Part shown: positions 31,943 to 41,564 of the stretch, one piece after another
Position numbering within the stretch: position 1 is the stretch's first letter
Layout: the number at the start of each line of letters is the position of its first letter
Source of the DNA: Bacteroidales bacterium
Lineage (GTDB): Bacteria > Bacteroidota > Bacteroidia > Bacteroidales > FEN-979
Length of the DNA: 62,691 nucleotides
Assembly: GCA_030681475.1 (NCBI GenBank)
Contig: JAUXWT010000109.1
Coordinates: 1-62,691 of the forward strand
Direction of reading: 5' to 3'
Program-made: the position numbers and the translations under genes
The notes under the pieces: generated by a model
What the model saw: the letters and a program-made list of their open reading frames with translations, nothing else
Told to the model about the DNA's origin: nothing
Database searches by the model: none

Positions 31943-33799
31943 ATGAATAACGTTGAACTCTATACTGAAGAGAGCATACGGTCGCTGGAGTGGAGTGAAC
32001 ATATCCGCCTTCGTCCGGGAATGTATATCGGGAAACTTGGGGACGGATCTTCGCCCGATGATGGCATATATGTGCTGATCAAGGAGATCATTGATAACTC
32101 CATTGATGAATTTGTGATGGGCCATGGAAAGACCATCGAAGTGACCATCAAGGATCAGATTGTTTGTGTACGAGACTATGGCCGTGGCATTCCGCTGGGG
32201 AAGGTCATCGAATGCGTTTCAAAGATCAATACGGGGGCCAAATATGATTCCAAGGTTTTTAAAAAAGCAGTAGGGCTGAATGGCGTTGGTTCCAAGGCGG
32301 TTAATGCCTTGTCATCCTTTTTCAAAGCACAGGCGATCCGCGAGGGCAGAACCCGCATTGTGGAATTTCACCAGGGTGATGTGGTGGTGGATGAGCCGGA
32401 AAAGCCGGCAGAGCTGAGGTCGGGCACGGTCATATCTTTCATGCCGGATGAGGAAATTTTCGGTAAGTACCATTATATTCCCGAGTACGTACAGAAAATG
32501 TTGTGGAACTATGTATTTCTCAACAACGGACTTACCATTATTTTCAACGGCGAGAGATTTCATGCACAAAACGGGCTGCTCGACCTGCTTACCAGTTACA
32601 TCGACACACCGGTCATCTATCCCATTATCCATTTACGCGATGGCGATTTTGAATGTGCCTTAACCCATTGTGAGATGTATGGTGAAGAGTATTATACCTT
32701 TGTCAACGGACAACACACTACGCAGGGCGGAACGCATCAGGCTGCCTTTCGCGAAGCGCTTGTTAAGACGATCCGTGAATTTTACAAAAAAGATTTCGAC
32801 ACCAACGATATCAAGGCCTCCCTGATCGTTGCACTGAGCATCAAGGTTCAGGATCCGGTTTTTGAATCACAAACCAAGACTAAACTTGGCTCCCTGCTTA
32901 TTGAACCTGGTGGTATAACCATCAGGAACTACATTATGGACATTGTTAAGAAACAGCTTGACAATTACCTGCACATGAACCCCGATACGGCGGAAGCATT
33001 GCTCAGGAAGATCATGCAAAGTGAAAAGGAGCGCAAGGAGTGGGCCAATATAAAAAAGATTGCCAGGGAAAGTATCAAAAAGGTGAGCCTTCATAATAAA
33101 AAACTACGCGATTGCCGGATCCACTATAATAATCACGACGACCGTAAGTACGAATCAACGATCTTCATCACCGAAGGTGATTCGGCCAGCGGATCCATCA
33201 CCAAAGCCAGGGATGTGAACACCCAGGCTGTTTTCAGCCTCAAGGGTAAACCACTCAATTGCTTCGGGTTAAGTAAACGCGTAGTCTATGAAAATGAAGA
33301 GTTCAATTTGCTTCAGGCTGCACTGAACGTGGAGGATGGTCTCGAAAACCTGCGTTACAATTATGTAGTGGTTGCCACCGATGCCGATGTTGACGGCATG
33401 CATATCCGGCTGCTTCTGCTAACCTTTTTCCTTCAGTTTTACCCCGAATTGGTTCGTAACGGTCACCTTTATATTCTGCAGACCCCGCTATTCAGGGTGC
33501 GTAACAAGCAAAAGACCATCTATTGTTACTCTGAAGAGGAAAAGCGATCGGCCATGGGAAAACTCGGCACAAATCCTGAGATAACCCGTTTCAAAGGATT
33601 AGGGGAAATCTCGCCAGATGAATTCAAATATTTCATTGCCAAAGACATTCGCCTCGATCCGGTAATTCTGACAAAGGAGTCTTCAGTACTGGATGTGCTG
33701 ACCTTTTATATGGGGAAAAATACTCCGGAACGTCAGAATTTCATCATCGACAACCTTAGGGTAGAAGCCGATATCATTGAAGGTGTGTTAATTCCCTGA
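31943..33799 (+). CDS. parE: DNA topoisomerase IV subunit B
   Basis: 618 residues. The GHKL ATPase domain shows [13 protein letters not shown] near residue 48 and [18 protein letters not shown] near 107. The TOPRIM domain has [14 protein letters not shown] near residue 410 and [17 protein letters not shown] near 473. The length and [11 protein letters not shown] tail fit ParE rather than GyrB of this phylum. With ParC it decatenates daughter chromosomes. The parC gene is not adjacent: a convergent gene begins 2 bases after the stop. Confidence 0.88.
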   Translation: MNNVELYTEESIRSLEWSEHIRLRPGMYIGKLGDGSSPDDGIYVLIKEIIDNSIDEFVMGHGKTIEVTIKDQIVCVRDYGRGIPLGKVIECVSKINTGAKYDSKVFKKAVGLNGVGSKAVNALSSFFKAQAIREGRTRIVEFHQGDVVVDEPEKPAELRSGTVISFMPDEEIFGKYHYIPEYVQKMLWNYVFLNNGLTIIFNGERFHAQNGLLDLLTSYIDTPVIYPIIHLRDGDFECALTHCEMYGEEYYTFVNGQHTTQGGTHQAAFREALVKTIREFYKKDFDTNDIKASLIVALSIKVQDPVFESQTKTKLGSLLIEPGGITIRNYIMDIVKKQLDNYLHMNPDTAEALLRKIMQSEKERKEWANIKKIARESIKKVSLHNKKLRDCRIHYNNHDDRKYESTIFITEGDSASGSITKARDVNTQAVFSLKGKPLNCFGLSKRVVYENEEFNLLQAALNVEDGLENLRYNYVVVATDADVDGMHIRLLLLTFFLQFYPELVRNGHLYILQTPLFRVRNKQKTIYCYSEEEKRSAMGKLGTNPEITRFKGLGEISPDEFKYFIAKDIRLDPVILTKESSVLDVLTFYMGKNTPERQNFIIDNLRVEADIIEGVLIP

Positions 33800-33801
33800 T
33801 T

Positions 33802-34380
33802 TCAACCCTGGCGCCTCATCGGCCAAAACGAGGATGAAAACTTCATGTTTGATTCCCGCCTGTGGATCAGGTCCTGCAATTCAAACAGCATGTCCTGATT
33901 TACCTGTTCAGCCATCGGAATGACCCATTTTTTGGTATCTGCAATCATATTTTTAATATATTCCTTGTCAAAAATATCAGGGTGAACATCCGTAAGATTG
34001 CTGATGCGGTCGGCACATTTAAGAACTTTTGCCGAGTCTGAGCCCTCTGTCAGGATCCTTTTCAGGAAATCCTCCTTGTTCTCTGTACTCCTTCGGGTCA
34101 CCTCCAGCACAAGTTCAAGCACTTGCCGGCCGTCTTTATCTATCGTTCTGATCTCATCATAGGAAGTGCATTTAACATCCTCGATCAGATCATGGATCAC
34201 CGAGGCCTTCAGCAACACAGCATCCATGTAGTGATAATCAATTAAAATTGCGAGGGTGGCAAATGCATGCCGGAACTGGTTTCCGCCAACATAACGTTTA
34301 ACGCCGCGCAACGCGGTAGCCTTCTGGAGATAAGGCGCAATGATCATCCCGGACAGGATGTCTTTCTCATAATTTTCCAT
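33802..34380 (-). CDS. HD-domain phosphohydrolase-like protein
   Basis: 192 residues from the Met at 34380 (MENYEKDILSGM). The longer frame would lie over the NnrD coding sequence. FRHAFATLAIL followed by SVIHDLIED gives the H...HD metal-binding pattern, and KVLKCADRISNLTDV is the late Asp-containing helix. The arrangement resembles the hydrolase half of RelA/SpoT-type proteins, but no synthetase domain is present. The nucleotide substrate is unknown. The start overlaps the nnr gene stop by 14 bases, so the two are coupled. Confidence 0.75.
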   Translation of the reverse strand: MENYEKDILSGMIIAPYLQKATALRGVKRYVGGNQFRHAFATLAILIDYHYMDAVLLKASVIHDLIEDVKCTSYDEIRTIDKDGRQVLELVLEVTRRSTENKEDFLKRILTEGSDSAKVLKCADRISNLTDVHPDIFDKEYIKNMIADTKKWVIPMAEQVNQDMLFELQDLIHRRESNMKFSSSFWPMRRQG

Positions 34381-35896
34381 AAAGCGATTGAAATGATTTA
34401 CCCAAATGGTTGATAATATCTCCGGCAATGAGCGATTCGAAACCCTGCTCTTTTGCGGCGAAATCGCCTGCAAGTCCATGAATATACACACCCAGGATGC
34501 AAGATTCAAACGAAGAGTAACCCTGAGCCAATAAGCCCGCGATTATCCCGGTGAGCACATCTCCGCTTCCCCCGGTTGCCATTCCGGAATTTCCTGTCGT
34601 GTTAAAGTAACAAAGTCCTTCAGGCGTCGTGATGGCCGTATGTGCTCCTTTTAACACAACATAACACTGGTAACGGAATGAAAAATCGCGTTGCATCTGA
34701 TTTCTTTCAAAATTATTACTGCTTCTCCCAACAAGACGTTCAAATTCTTTGGAATGAGGCGTAAAGATGCACTCTTTTGCAATAAAACCCAGCCATGTCT
34801 TATTTTCGGCAAGAATGTTGATGGCATCTGCATCGAAGATCATGGCGAATGGCGCTTGCTGGATCAAAAGCTTCAATGCATTGGCAGTCTTTGGTGAAGT
34901 GCCGATACCCGGACCAATCGCGATCGCCGAAAAGGCTGAAATTTCCGGGGGATCAGTGAACTGATCCTTGTCAGGGTCAACAACAAGCATTGCCTCGGGT
35001 ACAGCAGTTTGCATGATGTCAACGCCCGATCCGGGCGACACTACAGTCACCAGCCCGGCGCCTGAACGTAAACAAGCCTTAGCCGAAAGCACAGCCGCTC
35101 CCATTTTCCCGGTCGATCCGGCGATGAGTAATGCGTGCCCGAATACGCCTTTATGCGCGAATTTATTGCGTTTTTTAAGCAGCGTGGCCATATCCCATTC
35201 CTCAAGCATAAAGTTTTGAACCTCAGCCGTATCTATGAAATTCTGATGCAGGCCAATATCAAGCAGTTGCCAGTTGCCGACGAAAGGATCGTTTTCCGGA
35301 AAGAAAAATGCCAGTTTAGGTGGTGCGAAAGTCAGGGTAAAATCCGCCTGGATGATCTGATGCAAAGATATTGTTTGCGACGTGCCGTCGCAAAAGAGGC
35401 CAGATGGCACATCGATGGCTACAACCCTGGCGCCGCTTGAGTTGATATGTTGAATTACAGTGGCCGTAAATACTTCAGATGGCCTGGAAAGCCCGCTGCC
35501 AAAAATGGCGTCGATCACAACGTCAGTAACTGCAATCTCCGGAAGGTCACTGGGATGCTCAAGCATCTTGAAATTCTGCATTCCTGATTTCTGGCATTCC
35601 TGCAGGCGCTGAAAATTAGCTTTACAACTGGGTGACATTTTTTCCGGAGATGATAATGTGTAAACATTTACACTGAATCCAGCTCCAAACATCATTCTTG
35701 CTATGGCCAGTCCATCACCACCGTTGTTTCCGGAACCGCAAAATACCCTGATTTTATGATCAAAAGTAATATGGTCCTTCAACCAGCTAAAGCATGCTGA
35801 TGCTGCCCGTTCCATCAGGTCGATGTCGTTTATAGGCTCATTGATAACAGTATAGGCATCCGCCTCGCGTACCAGAGATGTGGGTAAAATTTTCAT
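34367..35896 (-). CDS. nnr: Bifunctional NAD(P)H-hydrate epimerase / ADP-dependent dehydratase
   Basis: 509 residues. The N-terminal YjeF_N epimerase domain contains GSGNNGGDGLAIARMMF near residue 55-71. The C-terminal ribokinase-like dehydratase shows IAGSTGKMGAAVLSAKA near residue 260, IGPGIGTSP, and NTTGNSGMATGGSGDVLTG near residue 430. It repairs damaged NADH and NADPH hydrates. The gene has a TACCTTTA element close to its start codon. It is followed by the overlapping HD-domain gene. Fused form and length are normal. Confidence 0.93.
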   Translation of the reverse strand: MKILPTSLVREADAYTVINEPINDIDLMERAASACFSWLKDHITFDHKIRVFCGSGNNGGDGLAIARMMFGAGFSVNVYTLSSPEKMSPSCKANFQRLQECQKSGMQNFKMLEHPSDLPEIAVTDVVIDAIFGSGLSRPSEVFTATVIQHINSSGARVVAIDVPSGLFCDGTSQTISLHQIIQADFTLTFAPPKLAFFFPENDPFVGNWQLLDIGLHQNFIDTAEVQNFMLEEWDMATLLKKRNKFAHKGVFGHALLIAGSTGKMGAAVLSAKACLRSGAGLVTVVSPGSGVDIMQTAVPEAMLVVDPDKDQFTDPPEISAFSAIAIGPGIGTSPKTANALKLLIQQAPFAMIFDADAINILAENKTWLGFIAKECIFTPHSKEFERLVGRSSNNFERNQMQRDFSFRYQCYVVLKGAHTAITTPEGLCYFNTTGNSGMATGGSGDVLTGIIAGLLAQGYSSFESCILGVYIHGLAGDFAAKEQGFESLIAGDIINHLGKSFQSLYGKL

Positions 35897-35917
35897 ACAG
35901 TAAAGGTAAGCGAATTT

Positions 35918-36865
35918 TTAATAATGGAAGGCGTGTGTTTTAATTTGTCCCAATGTGTTGTATTCCAGCGCAGGCGCTGGTATTTTAATAAAACTCAGTA
36001 TGGTAAAGACCGTTTTCAGTACTTGTGATTTCGTGGGGATCCTTGTAAGGTCAACATCCACGGAAAGATAAAATTTGCGGTATCTTGAAAATTCAGGCAT
36101 CGGCTTCCCATTTTCATTCATGATGTTGATGGCGCCACCGGTCATCCCTTCTGCTCCGTAACCTACAGCAATGTTAAGCCATTTGGGAAACTTTGAATGA
36201 TCAGGCAGAAAGGAAGATATGTTCCCGGAGATCCAGTATGACTGACCGTTATAATCCTTAACCATATTTTGGATCAGGTTGTTACCCAATAATCCAGGTC
36301 TGTGCTGCGCATATCGTGATTGATGGAATGAATATTTGAGCGAGAACCTCTGTTGTTGCCAGGCCAATTGCTGACTGACGAAAATCATGCTTCCGATGGT
36401 GTTCGCCATCAGGTCGCCGGGCGAAAAACCCCAACCCGATGAAAAGCCGTCGAGCAATTCAATATTGAGCAAGTATGCAAACCCTATCAAACCGCCAAAC
36501 CATGCAGCCTCTTTCTCCTTTACCCCTGCCCACCGGTAAGTCGAATAACCAATTCTGCTGATGTAATAACCGGTCGTGGCATGTCCGCATTTATCAACCT
36601 GCATCCATTCATTGTTGTCATTGAACAGATGAAATGAAGATTGGGGGTAGTCTTTATACCATGCGAAATACAACCCGGTTATGGAAGCGGCATACAAGGT
36701 CCCCTGGGCGATAAGAACTCCGGTAAGCCGTCCTTTTCTGATACCGGTTGAATCTGTTCTATGTGTATCTAATGATTGAGCGGTTAATGTTGGTGGGGTG
36801 ATAAAAAAAAATAATACACATACGAAAACCAACCTGGTATAGCCGCTTGATACCTTCATTGTCAC
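35918..36865 (-). CDS. DUF2279 (YfiM-like) exported protein
   Basis: 315 residues with a signal peptide (VFVCVLFFFITPPTLTAQS). LFNDNNEWMQVDKCGHATTGYY near residue 80-101 is the DUF2279 core with the D-K-x-G-H signature. A second hydrophobic stretch and a beta-rich C-terminal half suggest an outer-membrane or periplasmic location. Function unknown. Its start overlaps the mltG stop by 4 bases, so it is part of the mltG operon and may take part in envelope upkeep. Confidence 0.8.
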   Translation of the reverse strand: MTMKVSSGYTRLVFVCVLFFFITPPTLTAQSLDTHRTDSTGIRKGRLTGVLIAQGTLYAASITGLYFAWYKDYPQSSFHLFNDNNEWMQVDKCGHATTGYYISRIGYSTYRWAGVKEKEAAWFGGLIGFAYLLNIELLDGFSSGWGFSPGDLMANTIGSMIFVSQQLAWQQQRFSLKYSFHQSRYAQHRPGLLGNNLIQNMVKDYNGQSYWISGNISSFLPDHSKFPKWLNIAVGYGAEGMTGGAINIMNENGKPMPEFSRYRKFYLSVDVDLTRIPTKSQVLKTVFTILSFIKIPAPALEYNTLGQIKTHAFHY

Positions 36866-37944
36866 TTGATATTCATTTTGTTCAGGGCCTTTTGGTATTT
36901 CTGGGCATTCCGGTTATGCGTCTTCAGGTCGGCTGCGAAATTGTGGTAACCGGAGAAATCCTCCCTGGCACAAAAATAGAGATAGGAATGATCTGCCGCA
37001 TGAAGTACAGCATCGACCGATGATTTGGACGGCAGACAGATAGGCCCGGGAGGGAGCCCCGAAAAGTAATAGGTGTTGTAGGGCGACTTTATTTCAGTAT
37101 GTTTCTTAATGACCCGCCTGATACGGTAATCGTTCAGGGCAAAAATAACCGTTGGGTCGGCCTGCAGGGGTATCTGCTTTTTAAGGCGGTTAATGTACAC
37201 GCCTGCAATTACCGGTTTCTCCTCATTTTTATTGCTCTCTTTTTCTACAATGGAAGCAAGGCTGACAACTTCTGCTTTCGACAGATGTAATGAATCGGCC
37301 TGGTGTCTCCTGCGGGAGTTCCAGAAATGCTCGTATTCCCGCTGCATTCTTTCAAATAATTGATCTACAGATGTATTCCAGTAAAACTCATAGGTGTCAG
37401 GAACAAAGAGTACAAACAATGTTGGAGGGGTGAGGTCAAATCTTGCCAGGTATGAAGTGTCGGTAAATCGCTCCATTAACTGGGTCGAATCAATTTCCAG
37501 GTATTTTCCTATTTTGCCGGCAAGTTCATTGTTGGTCCGGACATTTTGGATTACGATCTTTACAGGTTCCTGGTTACCTGACCTGAGCAGGTTTACAAGT
37601 TCATTGTTGCGCATCCCGTTCATTAAACGATATCGCCCCGGCTTGATGTGCTGATCGTAATTTTTACGTTGGGCCAGCCATTCAAACTTTTCAGGGTCAG
37701 TAAGATAACCTTTTTTAACCAGGGAATCTTTTACCGCTTCGAACACGGATCCAGTATGGATATAAAAATAACAGGATTTCTTTTCTTTCAGATCGATTAC
37801 CCGGTCGGTAAGGCGAAAGTAAAACCGCAGTAACGCAAAGCCAACGATCATACACGTGATCGCAACTAAAATAAAGACTTTTGGAATTCTGAAAACCAAA
37901 TCCCTGAACTTGCTCAGATGATGAACATCATGCTTACCCTCCAT
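36862..37944 (-). CDS. mltG: Endolytic transglycosylase MltG
   Basis: 360 residues. One N-terminal membrane helix (VFILVAITCMIVGFALL) is followed by a LysM-like region and the YceG catalytic domain. LASIVEKESNKNEEKPVIAGVYINRL near residue 236 contains the catalytic Glu, and LQADPTVIFAL follows. It cleaves nascent peptidoglycan to set strand length. It overlaps the GNAT gene by 11 bases and the DUF2279 gene by 4, giving a compact operon. Confidence 0.92.
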   Translation of the reverse strand: MEGKHDVHHLSKFRDLVFRIPKVFILVAITCMIVGFALLRFYFRLTDRVIDLKEKKSCYFYIHTGSVFEAVKDSLVKKGYLTDPEKFEWLAQRKNYDQHIKPGRYRLMNGMRNNELVNLLRSGNQEPVKIVIQNVRTNNELAGKIGKYLEIDSTQLMERFTDTSYLARFDLTPPTLFVLFVPDTYEFYWNTSVDQLFERMQREYEHFWNSRRRHQADSLHLSKAEVVSLASIVEKESNKNEEKPVIAGVYINRLKKQIPLQADPTVIFALNDYRIRRVIKKHTEIKSPYNTYYFSGLPPGPICLPSKSSVDAVLHAADHSYLYFCAREDFSGYHNFAADLKTHNRNAQKYQKALNKMNIK

Positions 37945-38479
37945 GGTTGATCAGTTGAAACATCCATTCCTCCTGCCAAGTATGACCATTATGCATCCAA
38001 TCCTTCTTTATCCCGCATTTTAAAAATCCAAGTTTCTCAAACAATTTAAGGCTGATAACATTATCGGGCGAGATGTTGCAGTATAGTTGATGGAGTTGCA
38101 GTTTATTAAAAGCGTAGCGGATAAAAAGTTCCATCGCCTCATATGCGTAACCTTTTTTCCGGTATGGTTCACGGATTAGAACGCCAACACCTGCCCGATG
38201 ATGAAAAGGTTCAAAATCAAAGAGATCGATTGTGCCTGCAAAAATATCACCTTCGTCAGTATCATTAAGATCTACCATCAGGCGCAACTGCCGGGTCCTA
38301 AAAAGATCATGATGCGTATTTAACACATACTCTTCTATCTGAAATCTGGAAAAGGGAACAAGCGTGTTACTTACATCCCATACGGAAGTGTCATTTTCCC
38401 ATGCATACAGCAGGTCAACGTCGCCCGGCTCAAGCGCCCGCAACCTCACATTCACTCCAGTTAAAATGTCATCGTGCAT
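37934..38479 (-). CDS. GNAT family N-acetyltransferase (RimJ/RimL-like)
   Basis: 181 residues. LRALEPGDVDLLYAWENDTSVWDVS at the start, the acetyl-CoA motif VGVLIREPYRKKGYAYEAMELF near residue 107-128, and NVISLKLFEKLGFLKCG at the end are typical of RimJ/RimL or SpeG-like enzymes. The substrate is unknown. It begins within 1 base of a TTTCACTA-type tandem repeat and is the first gene of the group before mltG. Confidence 0.88.
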   Translation of the reverse strand: MHDDILTGVNVRLRALEPGDVDLLYAWENDTSVWDVSNTLVPFSRFQIEEYVLNTHHDLFRTRQLRLMVDLNDTDEGDIFAGTIDLFDFEPFHHRAGVGVLIREPYRKKGYAYEAMELFIRYAFNKLQLHQLYCNISPDNVISLKLFEKLGFLKCGIKKDWMHNGHTWQEEWMFQLINHGG

Positions 38480-38480
38480 A

Positions 38481-38528
38481 TTTCACTATTTCGCTATTTC
38501 ACTATTTCGCTATTTCACTACCTCGCTA
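38481..38528. repeat. Three 16-base tandem units (TTTCACTA TTTCGCTA)
   Basis: Units at 38481-38496 and 38497-38512 are identical, and 38513-38528 differs at two bases. Each is two eight-base halves, TTTCACTA and TTTCGCTA. The repeat fills nearly the whole space between the dapF stop and the GNAT start. There are no spacers, so it is not a CRISPR. Confidence 0.8.
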
Positions 38529-38529
38529 C

Positions 38530-39315
38530 CTAAACACTAACCTCCCCCGTAAAGACAAACATCACCGGCCCCTCCAGCCAAATGTCTGTAAATAGCTCTC
38601 CGGTTTGCGTAAAACTCACTTTCAAGTTCCCCCCTAATGTTTTGATAGAATAAATTCCCTGATTGACAGGATCTCTGAAGGCACAAACCATAGCAGATGC
38701 GGTAACGCCGGTGCCACATGACAGGGTTTCATCGTCAACACCCCGCTCGTAAGTCCTTACGAAGATTCCATCCCCCTGAATTTCAACAAAATCAACATTT
38801 GTTCTTTCAGGTGCAAATCGCACGTCATTGCACAACTTTTTTCCTGCATTGACTATGTCTGTATTTGCGACATCCTCCACGATTTTAACAAAATGAGGCG
38901 ACCCGGTATTAACAAAGACACCATCATCATAAATTTTACCGATCCGGGTATCTGTCATCTTAAGCCTGTAAACACACACCGTTTGGTTGCCAAAAATTTC
39001 CGAATGATGTATTCCGTCCGCTGCATGGAAATTGGCCATGCAACCAACGAGTCCAAGTGATTTTGCGAAGGCAGTCATGCATCTTCCGCCATTACCGCAC
39101 ATGGTTCCCTCATGTCCGTCGGAATTATAATAGGTCATGGCAAAGTCGAACCCGCTCTTTTCCGAGAGCAGCATCAAACCGTCGGCCCCTATCCCCATAT
39201 GACGATTACAAAGAAATGATACCTGCGCTGTAGTAGGCGCCCATTGCATCGACCGGTTGTCAATGATAATAAAATCATTTCCGGCGCCATGATATTTTGC
39301 AAAGGAAATTTTCAT
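38530..39315 (-). CDS. dapF: Diaminopimelate epimerase
   Basis: 261 residues. The two catalytic cysteines are in MCGNGGRCMTAFAK (near residue 73) and LSCGTGVTASAMV (near 199). AKYHGAGNDFIIIDN opens the protein as usual. It converts LL- to meso-diaminopimelate for lysine and peptidoglycan. Slightly shorter than E. coli (274). Its promoter element TAGCTTTG is at 39339-39332. The gene precedes the GNAT and mltG genes on the same strand. Confidence 0.94.
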   Translation of the reverse strand: MKISFAKYHGAGNDFIIIDNRSMQWAPTTAQVSFLCNRHMGIGADGLMLLSEKSGFDFAMTYYNSDGHEGTMCGNGGRCMTAFAKSLGLVGCMANFHAADGIHHSEIFGNQTVCVYRLKMTDTRIGKIYDDGVFVNTGSPHFVKIVEDVANTDIVNAGKKLCNDVRFAPERTNVDFVEIQGDGIFVRTYERGVDDETLSCGTGVTASAMVCAFRDPVNQGIYSIKTLGGNLKVSFTQTGELFTDIWLEGPVMFVFTGEVSV

Positions 39316-39331
39316 GAGTTACTCGTGTCTG

Positions 39332-39339
39332 CAAAGCTA
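39332..39339 (-). promoter_or_regulatory. TAnnTTTG promoter element for dapF
   Basis: TAGCTTTG on the minus strand, 16 bases upstream of the dapF start. It lies back to back with the plus-strand element at 39355-39362. Confidence 0.5.
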
Positions 39340-39354
39340 ACGAAAATAATTTAT

Positions 39355-39362
39355 TACTTTTG
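39355..39362 (+). promoter_or_regulatory. TAnnTTTG promoter element for the Omp85-like gene
   Basis: TACTTTTG ends 7 bases before the ATG at 39370, so the transcript is likely to have almost no leader. It also decides the start codon, because the upstream extension of the frame contains this element. Confidence 0.55.
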
Positions 39363-39369
39363 CCGCCCA

Positions 39370-40680
39370 ATGAAACAGACTATTGTCCGGTATATTTTTT
39401 TCTTCAGCTTGTCAGTTTTTTGGAATTTTTCGCACGCGCAGGGATTAAATCAACCAACGGCTTCTGATTCGGTTATAACCACTCCGGATTGTCAGCAACT
39501 AGATATTTTCGACGTCCTGACAAGGAAAAAACTTAAGGTTCCTGAGATTCCTTCACGAAAGATCAGGGCCATTATTATTCCCATGGTCGCTTATACACCG
39601 GCAACCGGAATGCAATTCGGAGCCGGATCGTCGCTTTCGTGGACCATCGGACGTCACCCTCGCACCAACCTCTCAGCAGGTTCTGTTCAGGTGCTATGGA
39701 CCACAGAACGGCAGTTAATATCATACCTCAGAACCAACATGTTCTTTAACGATAACCGGTGGGCGCTTCAAACCGACTGGCGATGGTACCTTTTTCGCTT
39801 GCCAGCCCGAGGATTAGGCACAGGTGCGGATAACAATATCCCTTTACTTCTGGAATATCCTAATACGATTAATGATCCGGTAATCTATGAAGGAGGTAAA
39901 TTCCCAATGAAATATAACTGGATTAAATTTCACAACATTTTATCCATGGAGGTCAGCAAGCATTATTACGCAGGCTTGGGCTACCACTTCGATTATTATT
40001 ATGATATTCTGGACATAAAGTTGCAGACCGACTCCGCGGTTAAAATAATGACTCCCCATTTTGTATATTCCAGGCTACATGGATTCAACCCGTTAAAGTA
40101 CATAACATCCGGAGTAAGCCTTAATTTTGCCTACGATACCCGCGACAACATCATCAACGCATACAAGGGAATTTATTTCAATGCAAGTTACCTTTACAAT
40201 TTTGAATTTATGGGGAGCGATCGAAACGGATCAAACCTGTGGGTTGAATTTCGGACGTATGTAGGCTTGTCAAAGCGGGTTCCCCGAAACTTGCTGGCAT
40301 TTTGGGTGTTTGGTAGTTTTAAAATAAACGGAGATTTACCTTACCTGAACCTGATGGCGAATGGGTTTGATAAAAAGATCTCCTCAGGTCGTGGTTATCC
40401 GCAAGGGCGTTGGCGGGGTGAAGATTTTGCATACGGTGAACTTGAATACCGCTTCCCAATCTCCCGGTGTTCAGGGATCATTGGTGGAGTGCTGTTTGCC
40501 AATGTAACCACATCATCAAACCGCGACATGCAGGTGCCTTTATTCGGATACCTGAAACCGGGATGTGGCTTCGGCGTCCGCATAATGGTTGGTAAGTATG
40601 ACCGCACCAATATATTGATAGATTTTGGACTTGGCCAACTATCCCGTGGGTTATATATTCAGGCTCAGGAAACTTTTTAA
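39370..40680 (+). CDS. BamA/TamA (Omp85)-like outer membrane protein
   Basis: 436 residues from ATG 39370. Upstream codons overlap dapF and the promoter. A signal peptide (IFFFSLSVFWNFSHAQG) is followed by a beta-barrel. RDNIINAYKGIYFNASYLYNFEFMGSD near residue 270, SSGRGYPQGRWRG near 380 and a terminal strand ending in F are typical of the surface-antigen domain of the Omp85 superfamily. POTRA domains are not evident, so it is probably a stand-alone 16-strand barrel of unknown function rather than BamA itself. Confidence 0.8.
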   Translation: MKQTIVRYIFFFSLSVFWNFSHAQGLNQPTASDSVITTPDCQQLDIFDVLTRKKLKVPEIPSRKIRAIIIPMVAYTPATGMQFGAGSSLSWTIGRHPRTNLSAGSVQVLWTTERQLISYLRTNMFFNDNRWALQTDWRWYLFRLPARGLGTGADNNIPLLLEYPNTINDPVIYEGGKFPMKYNWIKFHNILSMEVSKHYYAGLGYHFDYYYDILDIKLQTDSAVKIMTPHFVYSRLHGFNPLKYITSGVSLNFAYDTRDNIINAYKGIYFNASYLYNFEFMGSDRNGSNLWVEFRTYVGLSKRVPRNLLAFWVFGSFKINGDLPYLNLMANGFDKKISSGRGYPQGRWRGEDFAYGELEYRFPISRCSGIIGGVLFANVTTSSNRDMQVPLFGYLKPGCGFGVRIMVGKYDRTNILIDFGLGQLSRGLYIQAQETF

Positions 40681-40766
40681 ATGTATATTGAATGATTCAA
40701 TCACCCTTTTATCGGGATTTTACTGCCTCTTGTCGATTTATCGTTTGATACCCTAACAAACCGTTC

Positions 40767-40774
40767 TACTTTTG
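40767..40774 (+). promoter_or_regulatory. TAnnTTTG promoter element for the LiaF-like operon
   Basis: TACTTTTG lies 38 bases upstream of the start codon at 40813. Confidence 0.55.
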
Positions 40775-40812
40775 CCATATCAAGTAATCAACTGTTTAAA
40801 AAAATAATAGCC

Positions 40813-41547
40813 ATGGAACCATACAGAGACGAACATGAGAATGGCCAGCACAAGAGAAAGTACATTCTTGGAATCATTGTAATTGTAGCAGGTGTTCTGT
40901 TACTCTTATCGAATACTGGGTATCTGCCTTATGAATTGAAACATATTCTCCTTTCCTGGCAAATGCTGCTTATTGGTATTGGACTTGTAAGTTTATTCAC
41001 CAGCGAAAGCCGGACACCTGGCACTATTCTTATTCTGATCGGAGGGGTATTGATCATTCCCCGGATTTTTGAAGTCTCCTTCAATGTTATGCACCTTTTT
41101 TGGCCTGTAGTCCTCATTGCAATAGGGGTCCTGATCCTGACCAAAAGGTTACCAAGGCGTCCATGGCAAAGGCGAGGTTCCCCCCAGGACAACCAAAATC
41201 TCTCGGAAGGGTTCATCCATGAAGAAAATATTTTCAGTGGCGGCAAACAACGTGTTTTACACCAGGTATTTCGGGGCGGACATATCAATTGTGTGTTCGG
41301 TGGTTCCGAAGTTGACCTTACCCAGGCCACTTTGGCTGAAGGGGTGAGTGAACTGGAAATCAATACGATTTTTGGAGGTGTAACCCTTATCGTACCGGCC
41401 GATTGGCGGATCCAGCTTAAAATGACATCGATCATGGGCGGATTTGCCGATAAAAGATCGTACGTCAAGGAAAATCCCGACCCGTCAAGAATGCTTATCA
41501 TCAAAGGAAGCACTATATTCGGGGGTGGTGAAATTAAAAGTTACTGA
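40813..41547 (+). CDS. LiaF-like membrane protein (cell-envelope stress)
   Basis: 244 residues. Four membrane segments lie in the first about 120 residues (YILGIIVIVAGVLLLLSNTG and three more), followed by a soluble beta-rich LiaF C-terminal domain: GGHINCVFGGSEVDLTQA, and INTIFGGVTLIVPADW near residue 190. In Firmicutes LiaF inhibits the LiaS sensor kinase. Here the next two genes are a LytS-type kinase and LytTR regulator, gap 17 bases, so a sensing-control role is plausible. Confidence 0.82.
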   Translation: MEPYRDEHENGQHKRKYILGIIVIVAGVLLLLSNTGYLPYELKHILLSWQMLLIGIGLVSLFTSESRTPGTILILIGGVLIIPRIFEVSFNVMHLFWPVVLIAIGVLILTKRLPRRPWQRRGSPQDNQNLSEGFIHEENIFSGGKQRVLHQVFRGGHINCVFGGSEVDLTQATLAEGVSELEINTIFGGVTLIVPADWRIQLKMTSIMGGFADKRSYVKENPDPSRMLIIKGSTIFGGGEIKSY

Positions 41548-41564
41548 ACTAAGAACTGAGGAGT

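Noticed and set aside
38481..38528. 16-base tandem repeat considered as a CRISPR array or origin iteron
   Set aside because: Only three adjoining units without spacers, and no replication gene or AT-rich unwinding region beside it.
39244..39369. Longer N-terminus for the Omp85-like protein
   Set aside because: It would overlap the start of dapF in antisense and include the TAnnTTTG element; the later Met opens a proper signal peptide.
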